DNA of 64,000 bases, taken from positions 156,501 through 220,500 of the forward strand of contig NZ_LT962687.1 in assembly GCF_900199635.1 (NCBI RefSeq), read 5' to 3'. Below are positions 8,813 to 17,273 of the stretch, piece by piece. Position 1 is the first letter of the stretch; each line of letters opens with the position of its first letter. Source of the DNA: Anaerotruncus massiliensis (ex Togo et al. 2026). Its GTDB lineage: Bacteria > Bacillota > Clostridia > Oscillospirales > Ruminococcaceae. The position numbers and the translations under genes were made by a program. The notes beneath the pieces were generated by a model, which had not been told where the DNA came from, did not search any database, and saw nothing but the letters and a program-made list of their open reading frames with translations.

Positions 8813-8824
8813 GGGAACGTTCCC
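8813..8824. promoter_or_regulatory. LacI-type operator 3 (GGGAACGTTCCC)
   Basis: Third exact copy, 39 nt upstream of the MFS start codon and just before a TACAAT -10-like box (8831-8836). Its position would block initiation. Confidence 0.7.
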
Positions 8825-8863
8825 GGTCGTTACAATGTTTTTAAGGAAAAAAGGAGGGTATTT

Positions 8864-10174
8864 ATGGGACAGACGTCCAATAAGAAGTTTCATTACGCGT
8901 TTTTAGTGGTCCTGGTCTACGCCATCGCGCTGCCGGCGGTATTCCTGTTCAGCAACGCCTTCGGCCTGTACATGGTGCCGATCACCGAGGAGCTGGGGAT
9001 TTCGCGCGGGGCCTATTCCCTGACGCAGTCCTTCAACGAGATCGTGTCGGCGGTGCTTTATTTCCTCTATGCAAGGATCGAAAAAAAGTTTAAAATTCGA
9101 TATATCATCACCGCGGGCGCGCTGTCCGGGGCGATCGCGGCGCTCCTGTACGCGATCTCCGGCAACCTGCCGATGATCTTCCTGGCCTCCGCGGCCTCCG
9201 GCTTCATCTGGCCGCTGTTCAGCCAGGTCAGCGTGGGCAACATCGTCAACAACTGGTTCGCGCGCAAGGGCGCCACCATCATCAGTGCGATGTTCACCTT
9301 CAGCAACCTGTGCGCCTTCTTCACCTCGAAGCTGGTCGCCTCCTGGATCGAAAACGACGGCTGGCGCAGTTCAATGCTCTACACCATGTGGCTGATCCTC
9401 GCGGTGACGATCCTGGTCTTCCTCGTCATCCGCGACCGCCCATCCGACAAAAAGCTCCAGCCGTGGGGGATCAAGGGCAAGTCCGGGGAGGAAGCCCGGA
9501 AGCAGGAGGACGCGTCCGTGCTTCCCGGCGCGGAATTCAAGTCCGCCCTGCGCAGCCCCAAGCTCTACTGCGCCTATTTCTGGACCTTTATCACCGGCCT
9601 CATCGTCTACCCGGTGGTCTACGCGGTACCGGCGCATCTGAGCACGGTCGGGTTCGATACGGTGTTTTCGGGCGACGTGGTCGGCCTGTTCAGCATCGGC
9701 TCGGTGGTCTTCCTGCTGCCTCTCGGGTGGGCGATGGACCGCTGGGGCGTGCGGATCGGCACCACCCTCTGCGTGGGCGGCTACCTGCTCGCCATCGCCT
9801 CACTGCTCGTCATCACGCCGTCGATGTCCTTCCTGGGGCCGGTCATCGGGCTTTCCATGGGGCTGGGGATCATCCTCTTCACCGTGCTGCCCGTCTTCAT
9901 GCGCGAGGTGTTCGGCTTCAAAGAGTACTCCAAGTTCATGAGCTACTCGGTGGTCTTCCGGACGATCGGCAGCACCCTCGGCTTCCCGCTGCTCAACTTC
10001 ACCTATGACATCGTGGGCTCCTACAACACCGTCTTCGCCATCTTCGGCGGATTTTCGGCGGTCCTGCTGGTCCTCGGCCTCGTCGCCACCAGCAAGAAGA
10101 ACCCCCTGTGGGTGGAGACCCGCCCCGGTTTCCAGGGATACGTGGGAGAGGCCCAAACGGCGGAGCAGGCGTAA
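8864..10174 (+). CDS. MFS transporter, OFA (oxalate/formate antiporter)-like
   Basis: 436 aa with about 12 membrane helices and a central cytoplasmic loop (residues about 187-222, KLQPWGIKGKSGEEARKQ). N-terminal NAFGLYMVPITEELGISRGAYSLTQS and ASGFIWPLFSQVSVGNIVNNWFARK resemble the OFA/monocarboxylate carrier branch. ATG 8864 has AAAGGAGGG upstream; the longer ORF start at 8783 would run through the operator. It is a second carrier under the same operator as the symporter, perhaps for export of the product or import of a related acid. Confidence 0.85.
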   Translation: MGQTSNKKFHYAFLVVLVYAIALPAVFLFSNAFGLYMVPITEELGISRGAYSLTQSFNEIVSAVLYFLYARIEKKFKIRYIITAGALSGAIAALLYAISGNLPMIFLASAASGFIWPLFSQVSVGNIVNNWFARKGATIISAMFTFSNLCAFFTSKLVASWIENDGWRSSMLYTMWLILAVTILVFLVIRDRPSDKKLQPWGIKGKSGEEARKQEDASVLPGAEFKSALRSPKLYCAYFWTFITGLIVYPVVYAVPAHLSTVGFDTVFSGDVVGLFSIGSVVFLLPLGWAMDRWGVRIGTTLCVGGYLLAIASLLVITPSMSFLGPVIGLSMGLGIILFTVLPVFMREVFGFKEYSKFMSYSVVFRTIGSTLGFPLLNFTYDIVGSYNTVFAIFGGFSAVLLVLGLVATSKKNPLWVETRPGFQGYVGEAQTAEQA

Positions 10175-10220
10175 AGCGCCCGCGCGCCCGTCACATTACA
10201 ATATCAGGAGGTAAACAGCT

Positions 10221-11603
10221 ATGAAAGAATACACCAAAATCCTTGCGGACTACGCCGCCGGGCTGAAATACGAGGAACTGCCCGCGGACGTCGTGGAGCA
10301 GGCCAAGAAGATCATCCTGCACACCATCGCCGTCAGCATCGCCAGCAGCAACATGAGCCCCACCGTGAACGCGGCCGCCGTTGCGGCGGCCCGCCGCAGC
10401 GGCCCGGACGCCACCATCTGGGGCGCCAAGGGCGTGCGGGTCAGTCCCTCCGACGCGGTGTATGCCAACGGCACCGCCGCCGATGTGCTCGACTGGGAGG
10501 ACTGCACCTGGACCGGCCACGCCTCGGCGGGGGCGATCCCGGCCTCCTTTGCCTACGGCGAGCAGAAGCATGCCGGCGGCAGGGAAGTGATCACCGCCAT
10601 CGTAGCGGCCTACGAGGTCTACCAGCGGATCGCCATGGCGGTCCAGCCCGACTTCGACACCTACCTCGCCCAGGGACGGGGCTGGGGGCTGGTGAACTGG
10701 CAGATCTTCGCGTCCGCCGTCGCGGCGGGCAAGATGCTGGGCCTGGACGCCGCCCAGATGGCCGCCTGCATCTCGCTGGCCGCCTATCAGGCGCCCACCC
10801 TCATGGGCAAGGACGGCGACGGGGACATCTACCACTACGCCCACGGCATCGCGGGCAGGAGTGGCGCGGAGAGCGCGGAGATCACCCGGCAGGGCTTTGA
10901 ATATTACGCCGACGGGCTGGAAGGGGACACCGGCTACTGGCTCTACGTCTCCAACAAGTGCGACTGGGACTGGATGGACAGAGAGCTGGGCAAGACCTTT
11001 TACATCAACGAGACGCTGCTGAAGCACTGGCCCGCCAACGTCTGGGTCCAGGCGCCGCTGGACGGGCTGGACAACATCTGCACCCGGGAAAAGCTGACGC
11101 TCGCGGACATCGCCAAGGTGCGGGTCTCCCCGATCATCGATATCTACAGCGCCGAGAACCCGCTGCCCATGGGTCTCATCCAGGCGGAGTACAGCCTGCC
11201 CTACTGCTTTGCCTGCTACCTCACCGGAAAAAAGCCGTCGGAGGACTGGTACAGCCTCGAGAGCCGCTCCAGTAAGGAACTCAACGAGCTCTCCGGAATT
11301 GTGGAATACTTCGGCCCTCAGGCCAACCGCCTGCACATGTTCGAGATCTTCTGGCAGGGCACCTTCCCCGAAACCACGGTGGAGGTGGTTTGCAGGGACG
11401 GACGGGTCTTCAGCGAGACGCTGCGCGGACCCAAGGGACATCCCCGCAACAACTTCACGATGGCGGAGGAGAAGGAATTCTTCATCGCCCGGACGGCGGA
11501 GTTTATCGGCGCGGAAAACGCGGCGAAATTCGCCGACGGCGTCGAGAAGCTCGAAGACTGCGCGGACCTCAACGACCTGACCGCCCTGCTGGCCGGGAAA
11601 TAA
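10221..11603 (+). CDS. MmgE/PrpD family protein
   Basis: 460 aa, full length for the family that includes 2-methylcitrate dehydratase, cis-aconitate decarboxylase and iminodisuccinate epimerase. Seen: N-terminal TKILADYAAGLKYEELPADV, an Asp-rich active-site helix (NGTAADVLDWEDC, HASAGAIPA), GRGWGLVNWQIFASAVAAGKMLGLD and a C-terminal small domain (RVSPIIDIYSAENP, FTMAEEKEFF). The start has AGGAGG about 9 nt upstream. It follows the MFS gene by 46 bp without a terminator and is probably co-transcribed. The exact reaction (dehydration, decarboxylation or racemisation of an organic acid) cannot be assigned. Confidence 0.88.
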   Translation: MKEYTKILADYAAGLKYEELPADVVEQAKKIILHTIAVSIASSNMSPTVNAAAVAAARRSGPDATIWGAKGVRVSPSDAVYANGTAADVLDWEDCTWTGHASAGAIPASFAYGEQKHAGGREVITAIVAAYEVYQRIAMAVQPDFDTYLAQGRGWGLVNWQIFASAVAAGKMLGLDAAQMAACISLAAYQAPTLMGKDGDGDIYHYAHGIAGRSGAESAEITRQGFEYYADGLEGDTGYWLYVSNKCDWDWMDRELGKTFYINETLLKHWPANVWVQAPLDGLDNICTREKLTLADIAKVRVSPIIDIYSAENPLPMGLIQAEYSLPYCFACYLTGKKPSEDWYSLESRSSKELNELSGIVEYFGPQANRLHMFEIFWQGTFPETTVEVVCRDGRVFSETLRGPKGHPRNNFTMAEEKEFFIARTAEFIGAENAAKFADGVEKLEDCADLNDLTALLAGK

Positions 11604-11615
11604 ACCATTTACATC

Positions 11616-11643
11616 CGGATGCCCCCTGCACAGGGGGCATCCG
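11616..11643 (+). terminator. Hairpin between the MmgE/PrpD gene and the dipeptidase gene
   Basis: Perfect 13-bp stem (CGGATGCCCCCTG/CAGGGGGCATCCG) with a 2-nt nominal loop. Only a weak TTCCGTC follows, so it may attenuate rather than stop transcription into the M20 gene 21 nt downstream. Confidence 0.5.
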
Positions 11644-11664
11644 TTCCGTCATGGGGGAATCACG

Positions 11665-13074
11665 ATGAAGGAAACGGAACTGCTTCAAAAAGCCCGGGAA
11701 TTCCTGCGGGAAAACCGGGAGGCCATCGTCGCGGACATCGGGGCGCTGGTGGACATCCCCAGCGTGCAGGGGAGCCCCGCACCGGGTGCGCCTTTCGGGG
11801 AGGGACCCCGCCGGGCACTGGACCGCGCTCTGGAGATCGCCGCCCGGATGGGCTTTGAGCCCCACAGCCACGAGAACTGCATGGGCTGGTTCGACCTGCC
11901 CGGAGAGCGGGAGGCGCACATCGCCACCATCGCCCATCTGGACGTGGTGCCCGCCGGGGAGGGCTGGACGTTCGAGCCCTTCCGGATGGAGCGGCGGGGG
12001 GACTGGCTGATCGGCAGGGGGACGGACGACGACAAGGGTCCGCTGGTCTACTGCATGTATCTGGCCAAATTCTTCCGGGAGAGCGGGATCAAACTTCGCT
12101 ACACCCTGCGGACGCTGATGGGCTGCAACGAGGAGACCGGCATGGGGGACGTGGGCCCCTATCTGGCGGCCCAGCCCCAGCCCCTCTTCTGCCTCTCCTC
12201 CGACGCGCTGTTCCCGGTCTGCAACGGCGAAAAGGGGCTCTTCCAGGGGGAGTTCGTCTCCCCGAAGCTCGAAGGGAACGTGGTGGATATCCAGGCGGGG
12301 GAGGCCAGCAACATGATTCCCGAGCGGGCGGTCTGCCTGGTAAAATTCCGGGGCCGCCTGCCTTTGGGCCGCGAGGGGATCGAGGCGGCGACGGAGGACG
12401 GCCTCCTGCGAATCACCGCTCATGGGGTGGGGGCCCACAGCGCCATGCCGGAGCGGGGGAAAAACGCGATCGGTCTGCTGGTGGACTTTCTGCTGACCGA
12501 AGGTCTGACGGACGAGGACGAACGCCCCTTCTTTGAACTGCTGCACCGGCTGCACCTGTCCCCCTATGGGCAAGGGCTGGGCGTCGACTGTAAGGACGAC
12601 GCGCTGGGCGCCCTGACCTGCGTGGGCGGGGTGATCCGGATGCGGGACGGCGTCGTCCGGCAGAACATCAACATCCGCTATCCCGCCGCCGTCACCGGCC
12701 CGGGGCTGGCGGAACGCCTGGAGGCCGCGGCGGGCGCGGCGGGGTCCGCGTTTTCCCTGATCAACTACTCGGAGCCCTTCTTCATCCCGGAGGAGGACCC
12801 GGTGATCCGGCTGCTGCTGGACGCGCACAGGGAGGTCACCGGCAGCGCCGCCCCCGCCTATACCTGGGGCGGCGGCACCTACGCCCGGTGCTTCCGGCGG
12901 GCGGTGAGCTTCGGCCCGGGACTGGCGGGGGAGGAAATCAAGCCGGACTTTGTGGGCGACTGCCACGGCCCCGACGAGGGGACCAGCCTGTCCACCCTGG
13001 ACGAGAGCTTCCTCGTCTACGCGCTGGCGGTCCTGCGGATGCAGGGACTGGAGCCGGAAGAGCTGGGCGGCTGA
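11665..13074 (+). CDS. M20 family (Sapep/PepV-type) dipeptidase
   Basis: 469 aa. Metal and catalytic residues are visible: AHLDVVPAG (His91, Asp93), RGTDDDKGP (bridging Asp, about 122), CNEETGMGD (Glu156/157) and SSDALFPV (Asp180); a C-terminal His is in DCHGPDEG (about residue 433). The insertion-type dimer or lid domain matches PepV/Sapep-like Mn/Zn dipeptidases. It lies 61 bp after the MmgE/PrpD gene and ends the gene run before a terminator, suggesting a hydrolytic first step on a peptide-like or N-acyl substrate of the regulon. The SD before ATG 11665 (GGGGGA) is moderate. Confidence 0.88.
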   Translation: MKETELLQKAREFLRENREAIVADIGALVDIPSVQGSPAPGAPFGEGPRRALDRALEIAARMGFEPHSHENCMGWFDLPGEREAHIATIAHLDVVPAGEGWTFEPFRMERRGDWLIGRGTDDDKGPLVYCMYLAKFFRESGIKLRYTLRTLMGCNEETGMGDVGPYLAAQPQPLFCLSSDALFPVCNGEKGLFQGEFVSPKLEGNVVDIQAGEASNMIPERAVCLVKFRGRLPLGREGIEAATEDGLLRITAHGVGAHSAMPERGKNAIGLLVDFLLTEGLTDEDERPFFELLHRLHLSPYGQGLGVDCKDDALGALTCVGGVIRMRDGVVRQNINIRYPAAVTGPGLAERLEAAAGAAGSAFSLINYSEPFFIPEEDPVIRLLLDAHREVTGSAAPAYTWGGGTYARCFRRAVSFGPGLAGEEIKPDFVGDCHGPDEGTSLSTLDESFLVYALAVLRMQGLEPEELGG

Positions 13075-13098
13075 AGAAGCCTGCCCGAAGCGGATCGG

Positions 13099-13132
13099 AA
13101 AAGGCGGCCAGTCGAAGCCTGGCCGCCTTTTT
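13099..13132 (+). terminator. Rho-independent terminator after the M20 gene
   Basis: AAAAGGCGGCCAG stem pairs with CTGGCCGCCTTTT around a 7-nt loop, followed by T residues. It ends the 7.2-13.1 kb gene run. Confidence 0.85.
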
Positions 13133-13314
13133 GTATAAGGCCGCGTTGGGGCAAAGAAAAAGGATCTTGTAAAGATCCTCGTGTACGGGCAATAGGCCGT
13201 AACGGGACGATGGGATTTTACCAATGAGGGAGAAGGGACGGTCCCATCCGCCCGGCCGGTAACAAAGGGAAGGGGTCGCTCATAGAATAAAACCAGCAAA
13301 GGGGGCGTATAGTT
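13133..13314. other. Intergenic region upstream of the S8 protease
   Basis: No gene seen. It contains a short hairpin (GGATCTTGTAAAGATCC, 13161-13177). No convincing -35/-10 pair. Confidence 0.5.
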
Positions 13315-14499
13315 GTGCAATTTGGCGCTGACTCTCACAATCCATACGAGGCGGGAAAAATCATTGTTGCCATCCATCGCGATCCCGATTCACCAAACGC
13401 GTCCGGGGATGCGGCCGGCCGTGTTTTAAACGAACTTGCGTATGAAAAAGCGGAGTACATATTTCGTTCAAACGGGACGGGCGGCGAAGGCGGCGGGTTG
13501 GATCTGATCCTGGTCCATCTGAACAGCAGGGATGGAGCCGCGGTGGACGACGCGGTCGAACGGCTGTCGGCCAATCCTCATGTCGCGTATGCGGAGCCGG
13601 ACTATCTGGAAGACCTTCACTTGATTCCCGACGACCCGCTGAACAGCCGGCTGTGGGGGCTGCAAAACATCCACGCGCCCGCGGCATGGAACTATACGAC
13701 GGGGAGCGATCAAGTCGCGGTCGGCGTGATAGACACCGGCATAGACCATACGCATCCGGACATCCGGGCAAACATGTGGGCCTCACCGGACGGGCAGCTG
13801 GAGAACGGGTGGAATTTCGCCGGCAACGATCGCTATTCCATGGACTTGAACGGACACGGCACCCATGTCGCGGGTACCGTAGGCGCAGTGGGGAACAACG
13901 GGATCGGCATTGCCGGGGTATGCTGGAAAGTAAAGACGGTCTCCATGAAATTCGGCCTTGACGTCGCGTCAGCCATCGCGGCGATCTATTTTGCGAATCA
14001 ATTTGAGATCCCCATCCTCAACGCCAGCTGGGGCGGCCGGTCCTATTCGCGCGCATTGAAAGATGCGATCGACCGGTACGGCGGATTGTTTATAGCATCG
14101 GCGGGGAACTCCGGCACAAATAACGACGCCGCACCCATCTATCCCGCCTCCTACACGAGCGGCAACATCCTATCCGTCGCGGCCATAGACCCGTATCACA
14201 CCCTGGCGCGGTTTTCAAATTATGGATTTGAAAGTGTGGATATCGCCGCGCCCGGAACCGGTATTCTCAGCCTGGACCTGCAGGGCGGGTATACGCCCAA
14301 GAACGGCACTTCGATGTCCGCGCCGCATGTCGCCGGCGCGGCGGCCTTGCTGAAGGCGTATATGCCCGCCTTATCCGCCTCGACGATCAAAAACATCATC
14401 CTATCCAGCGCGGTGAAAATCCCCGGCTTGGCCGGGAAGGTCCTGACCGGCGGCGCGCTGGACGTGAACGCCATGTTTGAACTGGCCAACCGCCTGTAA
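13315..14499 (+). CDS. Subtilisin-like S8 serine protease
   Basis: 394 aa. The catalytic triad is intact: Asp140 (GVIDTGID), His181 (NGHGTHVAG), Ser333 (NGTSMSAPHVAG); the oxyanion Asn is Asn265 (SAGNSG). Residues about 14-100 look like an inhibitor I9 prodomain (GKIIVAIHRD ... VERLSANPHVAYAEPDYLED). There is no signal peptide, so it is either cytoplasmic, like intracellular subtilisins, or exported by another route. The start is GTG with AAGGGGG about 8 nt upstream. Its third codon positions look less GC-biased than those of neighbours. It stands alone between two terminators. Confidence 0.92.
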   Translation: MQFGADSHNPYEAGKIIVAIHRDPDSPNASGDAAGRVLNELAYEKAEYIFRSNGTGGEGGGLDLILVHLNSRDGAAVDDAVERLSANPHVAYAEPDYLEDLHLIPDDPLNSRLWGLQNIHAPAAWNYTTGSDQVAVGVIDTGIDHTHPDIRANMWASPDGQLENGWNFAGNDRYSMDLNGHGTHVAGTVGAVGNNGIGIAGVCWKVKTVSMKFGLDVASAIAAIYFANQFEIPILNASWGGRSYSRALKDAIDRYGGLFIASAGNSGTNNDAAPIYPASYTSGNILSVAAIDPYHTLARFSNYGFESVDIAAPGTGILSLDLQGGYTPKNGTSMSAPHVAGAAALLKAYMPALSASTIKNIILSSAVKIPGLAGKVLTGGALDVNAMFELANRL

Positions 14500-14694
14500 A
14501 ACAGAACCGGTGAAAGAACGGCGGACGGCCTCCTTCCGAAGGCTGAAACGCGGCTTCCAGCCAGCGGAAATGCAATAAAACCGCTTTTTAAGAAGTTCGC
14601 CTCCGGCGGCAGGCCGAACGGCATCTGCCGCTTTCCCCTTCGGGGGTGACAGGAGGTTTTTAGAGCCGGAGGCGGAAAATCGGACGTCAGTATG
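14500..14694. other. Intergenic region between the S8 protease and tRNA-Arg
   Basis: No gene seen. It holds several short inverted repeats (for example a CCGCTTTCCCC/GGGG region near 14629-14645) of no clear function. Confidence 0.4.
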
Positions 14695-14726
14695 AAAAAA
14701 ACCGAAGGCAAAGCCTTCGGTTTTTT
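14695..14726 (-). terminator. Terminator of tRNA-Arg (bidirectional)
   Basis: AAAAAACCGAAGGC stem, AAA loop, GCCTTCGGTTTTTT. On the minus strand it directly follows the encoded CCA of the tRNA. Confidence 0.85.
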
Positions 14727-14802
14727 GGCGCGCCCGAGGGGATTCGAACCTCCGACCTACCGCTTAGGAGGCGGTCGCTCTATCCGACTGAGCTACGGGC
14801 GC
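14726..14802 (-). tRNA. tRNA-Arg (anticodon CCU)
   Basis: 77 nt including an encoded CCA. Acceptor GCGCCCG/CGGGCGC, D arm GCTC-AGTCGGATA-GAGC, anticodon stem ACCGC/GCGGT with loop CTCCTAA (anticodon CCT in DNA), T arm with GGTTCGAATCC. Discriminator G. It has its own promoter and terminator. Confidence 0.97.
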
Positions 14803-14815
14803 ATAACACCATAAT

Positions 14816-14844
14816 ATTATAATGCGGAGGGATATTTTTGTCAA
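14816..14844 (-). promoter_or_regulatory. Promoter of tRNA-Arg
   Basis: On the minus strand: TTGACA (14844-14839), 17-nt spacer, TATAAT (14821-14816); both boxes are consensus, 14 nt before the tRNA. Confidence 0.88.
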
Positions 14845-15040
14845 CCGAACGCGGGGGGCCGGATTCGGCGTTTTCGCAGAAAAATCCAAAACCCACTTTT
14901 AAAGACCCATAAAAAGTGATATATTAATAACTGTATATGCTGGTGCTGTGCACCGGGCGCGGCAGTCCCGCGGGCACACGGGCGGCCGGCGCGACTCAGG
15001 CGCGGATTCGGCGCCGCAAAAGAGAGGAATGGAAAAACGG

Positions 15041-15463
15041 ATGATTCGCGAAAAATCCTGCGGGGCGCTTGTCTACCGCAAAAAACAGGATAAGGTGGAA
15101 CTCCTGCTCATCAAGCACCGCAACGGCGGGCACTGGTCCTTCCCCAAGGGGCATGTGGAATCGGGGGAAAACGAGTACCAGACCGCGCTGCGGGAGATCA
15201 AGGAGGAGACGGGGCTGGACGTCAACCTGCGGGACGGCTTCCGGCAGAGCGTCGAGTATTTCCCCAAGCCGCACGTCAAAAAGCAGGTGGTCTACTTTCT
15301 CGGCTATCCGGGCGGGGACGACACCGTCAGGCGGCAGGAGGAGGAAATCAGCGAGTACCAGTGGTGCCTGCTGGACGACGCGGACGGGATGGTCACCTTC
15401 CGCAACGACAAAAACCTCATCAACGAGGCCAAGCGGTTTTTGGCAAAGGACCGGGAACACTAA
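15041..15463 (+). CDS. NUDIX hydrolase (diadenosine tetraphosphatase-like)
   Basis: 140 aa. NUDIX box GHVESGENEYQTALREIKEE followed by TGL fits G-x5-E-x7-REUxEExGU. The N-terminus IREKSCGALVYRK is typical of asymmetric Ap4A hydrolases, which clear dinucleoside polyphosphates or related nucleotides. ATG 15041 is chosen because AGAGAGG is about 12 nt upstream; ATG 15029 (MEKRM) sits directly against the same purine run. The longer ORF upstream has no family similarity. Confidence 0.88.
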   Translation: MIREKSCGALVYRKKQDKVELLLIKHRNGGHWSFPKGHVESGENEYQTALREIKEETGLDVNLRDGFRQSVEYFPKPHVKKQVVYFLGYPGGDDTVRRQEEEISEYQWCLLDDADGMVTFRNDKNLINEAKRFLAKDREH

Positions 15464-15513
15464 ACGGACGCGGCGGCTTTTCCGAATGATTACGAAAGCG
15501 CAGGCGAACTGAT

Positions 15514-16884
15514 TTGGATCGACAACCTATCCGGAGGAGCTGGCTCTTCTCCTTCCCCACGCGCACGATCACGCTGAGCTTTGCCGCGGTCATCCTCGTG
15601 GGGACGCTGCTGCTGATGCTCCCCGTGTCCAGCCGTACGGGCGCCTTTACCCCCTTTCTCGACTGCCTGTTCACGGCGACCTCCTCGACCTGCGTGACCG
15701 GGCTGGTCGTGCACGACACCTACGCCTACTGGTCCGCCTTCGGGCAGTGCGTCATCCTCGCGCTCATCCAGATCGGCGGCCTGGGACTCGTGACGCTGAC
15801 CACCTTCTTCAACATCGCGATCGGCCGCAAGCTCGGCCTGCGCGGGATGCACCTCGCGCAGGAATCGGTCGCGTCCACCGGCCCGGACATCAACCAGCTC
15901 ATGAAGGTGGTCATGATCACCGCGCTGACCGTCGAGACGGCGGGCGCGCTCCTGCTGGCGACCGTGTTCGTGCCCGAGTTCGGGGCGGAGGGCATCTTCA
16001 TCTCGGTGTTCACCTCCGTCTCCGCCTTCTGCAACGCCGGGTTCGACATCTTCGGGCGGGCGGAACCGTATGTATCGCTGACCGGCTACGTGGGCAACCC
16101 GATCGTCGTCGGCACGGTGGGACTGCTCATCATTGTGGGCGGCATCGGCTTCATCGTCATCCACGACCTGCTCCAGTACCGGCGCACCAAAAAACTGCTG
16201 CTCCACACCCGCATCGTCATCGTCTCCACCGTTTCCCTCATCCTGGTGGGGATGGCGTTTACCGCCGTCTGCGAGTGGAACAACCCCTTCACCCTGGGAG
16301 GGCTTTCCGGGACGGGGGAGCGGCTCGGCGCGGCGTGGTTCCACTCGGTGAGCTGCCGCACGGCGGGCTTCAACGTCTTCCCGCTCGAGCCGATGCACGA
16401 CATCACCAAGATCCTCTCCTCGCTGCTCATGTTTGTCGGCGCGGCGCCCGGCTCGACGGGCGGCGGCATCAAGTGCACGACCTTCGCGGTCATCTTTATG
16501 ACCGTCTATAGCGTCGTGCGCGGCGACGAGGACACCGTCATCTTCCGCCGCAAGGTGGAGAAGAGCGCGGTCTATAAATCGCTGGCCGTCATGATCCTGG
16601 GGATTCTCGCGGTCACGATCACCGCCGCCTGCATCGTCGCCACGATGAGCGGCACCCACGCGGTCACCGGCGTGGACGCGCTTTTCGAGAGCGTCTCCGC
16701 ATTCGCGACGGTCGGGCTTTCGGCGGGCATCTCGGCGGTCGCCAGCACCCTGTCGCGCATCCTGCTCATCTTCGAGATGTATATCGGGCGCCTCGGGCCG
16801 GTGACCTTCTTCCTCGCGCTGGCCATGCGCCCCACCGCCAACCGCAAGGAAATTCTGCCGGTCGGGAAGATCCAGATCGGCTGA
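15514..16884 (+). CDS. TrkH/KtrB family potassium transporter
   Basis: 456 aa, about 8-10 membrane helices in four membrane-pore-membrane repeats. Selectivity-filter segments are seen: TSSTCVTGL, SAFCNAGF, SCRTAGFN and SAFATVGLSAG. This is the pore subunit of K+ uptake by Ktr/Trk systems; the usual cytosolic TrkA/KtrA partner is not beside it. The start is taken as TTG 15514 because no ATG or GTG gives a complete first helix; its ribosome binding site is weak. Confidence 0.9.
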   Translation: MDRQPIRRSWLFSFPTRTITLSFAAVILVGTLLLMLPVSSRTGAFTPFLDCLFTATSSTCVTGLVVHDTYAYWSAFGQCVILALIQIGGLGLVTLTTFFNIAIGRKLGLRGMHLAQESVASTGPDINQLMKVVMITALTVETAGALLLATVFVPEFGAEGIFISVFTSVSAFCNAGFDIFGRAEPYVSLTGYVGNPIVVGTVGLLIIVGGIGFIVIHDLLQYRRTKKLLLHTRIVIVSTVSLILVGMAFTAVCEWNNPFTLGGLSGTGERLGAAWFHSVSCRTAGFNVFPLEPMHDITKILSSLLMFVGAAPGSTGGGIKCTTFAVIFMTVYSVVRGDEDTVIFRRKVEKSAVYKSLAVMILGILAVTITAACIVATMSGTHAVTGVDALFESVSAFATVGLSAGISAVASTLSRILLIFEMYIGRLGPVTFFLALAMRPTANRKEILPVGKIQIG

Positions 16885-16901
16885 GGGCGTTGTTGCATGA
16901 A

Positions 16902-16929
16902 AAATTGCCGTTCTGACGAACGGCAATTT
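16902..16929. terminator. Hairpin between convergent trkH-like and small membrane gene
   Basis: AAATTGCCGTTC/GAACGGCAATTT with loop TGAC. Symmetrical, with only short T/A tracts; probably serves both convergent genes. Confidence 0.65.
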
Positions 16930-16943
16930 CCGCCGATGGGCAT

Positions 16944-17120
16944 TTACCGCATCATATACTCCACGCTGTCCAGCACGGTGCCGAGGGTCTTGATCGCCTT
17001 GGTCGCGTTCTGCTTGAGCTTTTTGCCGGGGTTCTTTTTGTGGTTCATCATATAAGCCGCGGTACCCGCCGCCATTGCCACCGCCACGCCGGTCACCGCT
17101 GTCGCCGCCGTTTTGTTCAT
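16944..17120 (-). CDS. Small Ala/Lys-rich single-helix membrane protein
   Basis: 58 aa: a hydrophobic segment AATAVTGVAVAMAAGTAAYM (residues 4-23) followed by a basic stretch NHKKNPGKKLKQN. The start has GGAGGT about 7 nt upstream, which supports this short gene over a 405-residue extension running antisense through the pyridoxamine kinase. Function unknown. Divergent from pdxY-like, with two palindromes between them. Confidence 0.75.
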   Translation of the reverse strand: MNKTAATAVTGVAVAMAAGTAAYMMNHKKNPGKKLKQNATKAIKTLGTVLDSVEYMMR

Positions 17121-17147
17121 AGGATTGCACCTCCGTAAATTTAGTTG

Positions 17148-17189
17148 GTTCCGCGGAACGCACCCGATGCGTCCCATACTGACAGTATG
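17148..17189. promoter_or_regulatory. Two palindromes in the divergent spacer
   Basis: GTTCCGCGGAAC (17148-17159) is a perfect 12-bp palindrome, and CATACTG-A-CAGTATG (17175-17189) is a perfect 7-bp inverted repeat with one central base. They lie between the 58-aa gene and the kinase gene and are candidate operators. Confidence 0.45.
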
Positions 17190-17273
17190 CCCTGCGCGCG
17201 GCGGAGCGATTACGCAAACTTTCTGGAAACGGCTATCCGAGGAAATGAATTCCAATTTTGTGAGGTGAATGTT

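Noticed and set aside
6158-8893. 911-codon ORF on the minus strand
   Set aside because: It is antisense to the LacI and SSS genes, full of His/Arg/Asp/Glu-rich shadow sequence with no domain, and has no ribosome binding site. GC-rich codon bias opens such frames.
15490-17217. 575-codon minus-strand ORF
   Set aside because: Shadow of the TrkH gene; low-complexity charged sequence without motifs.
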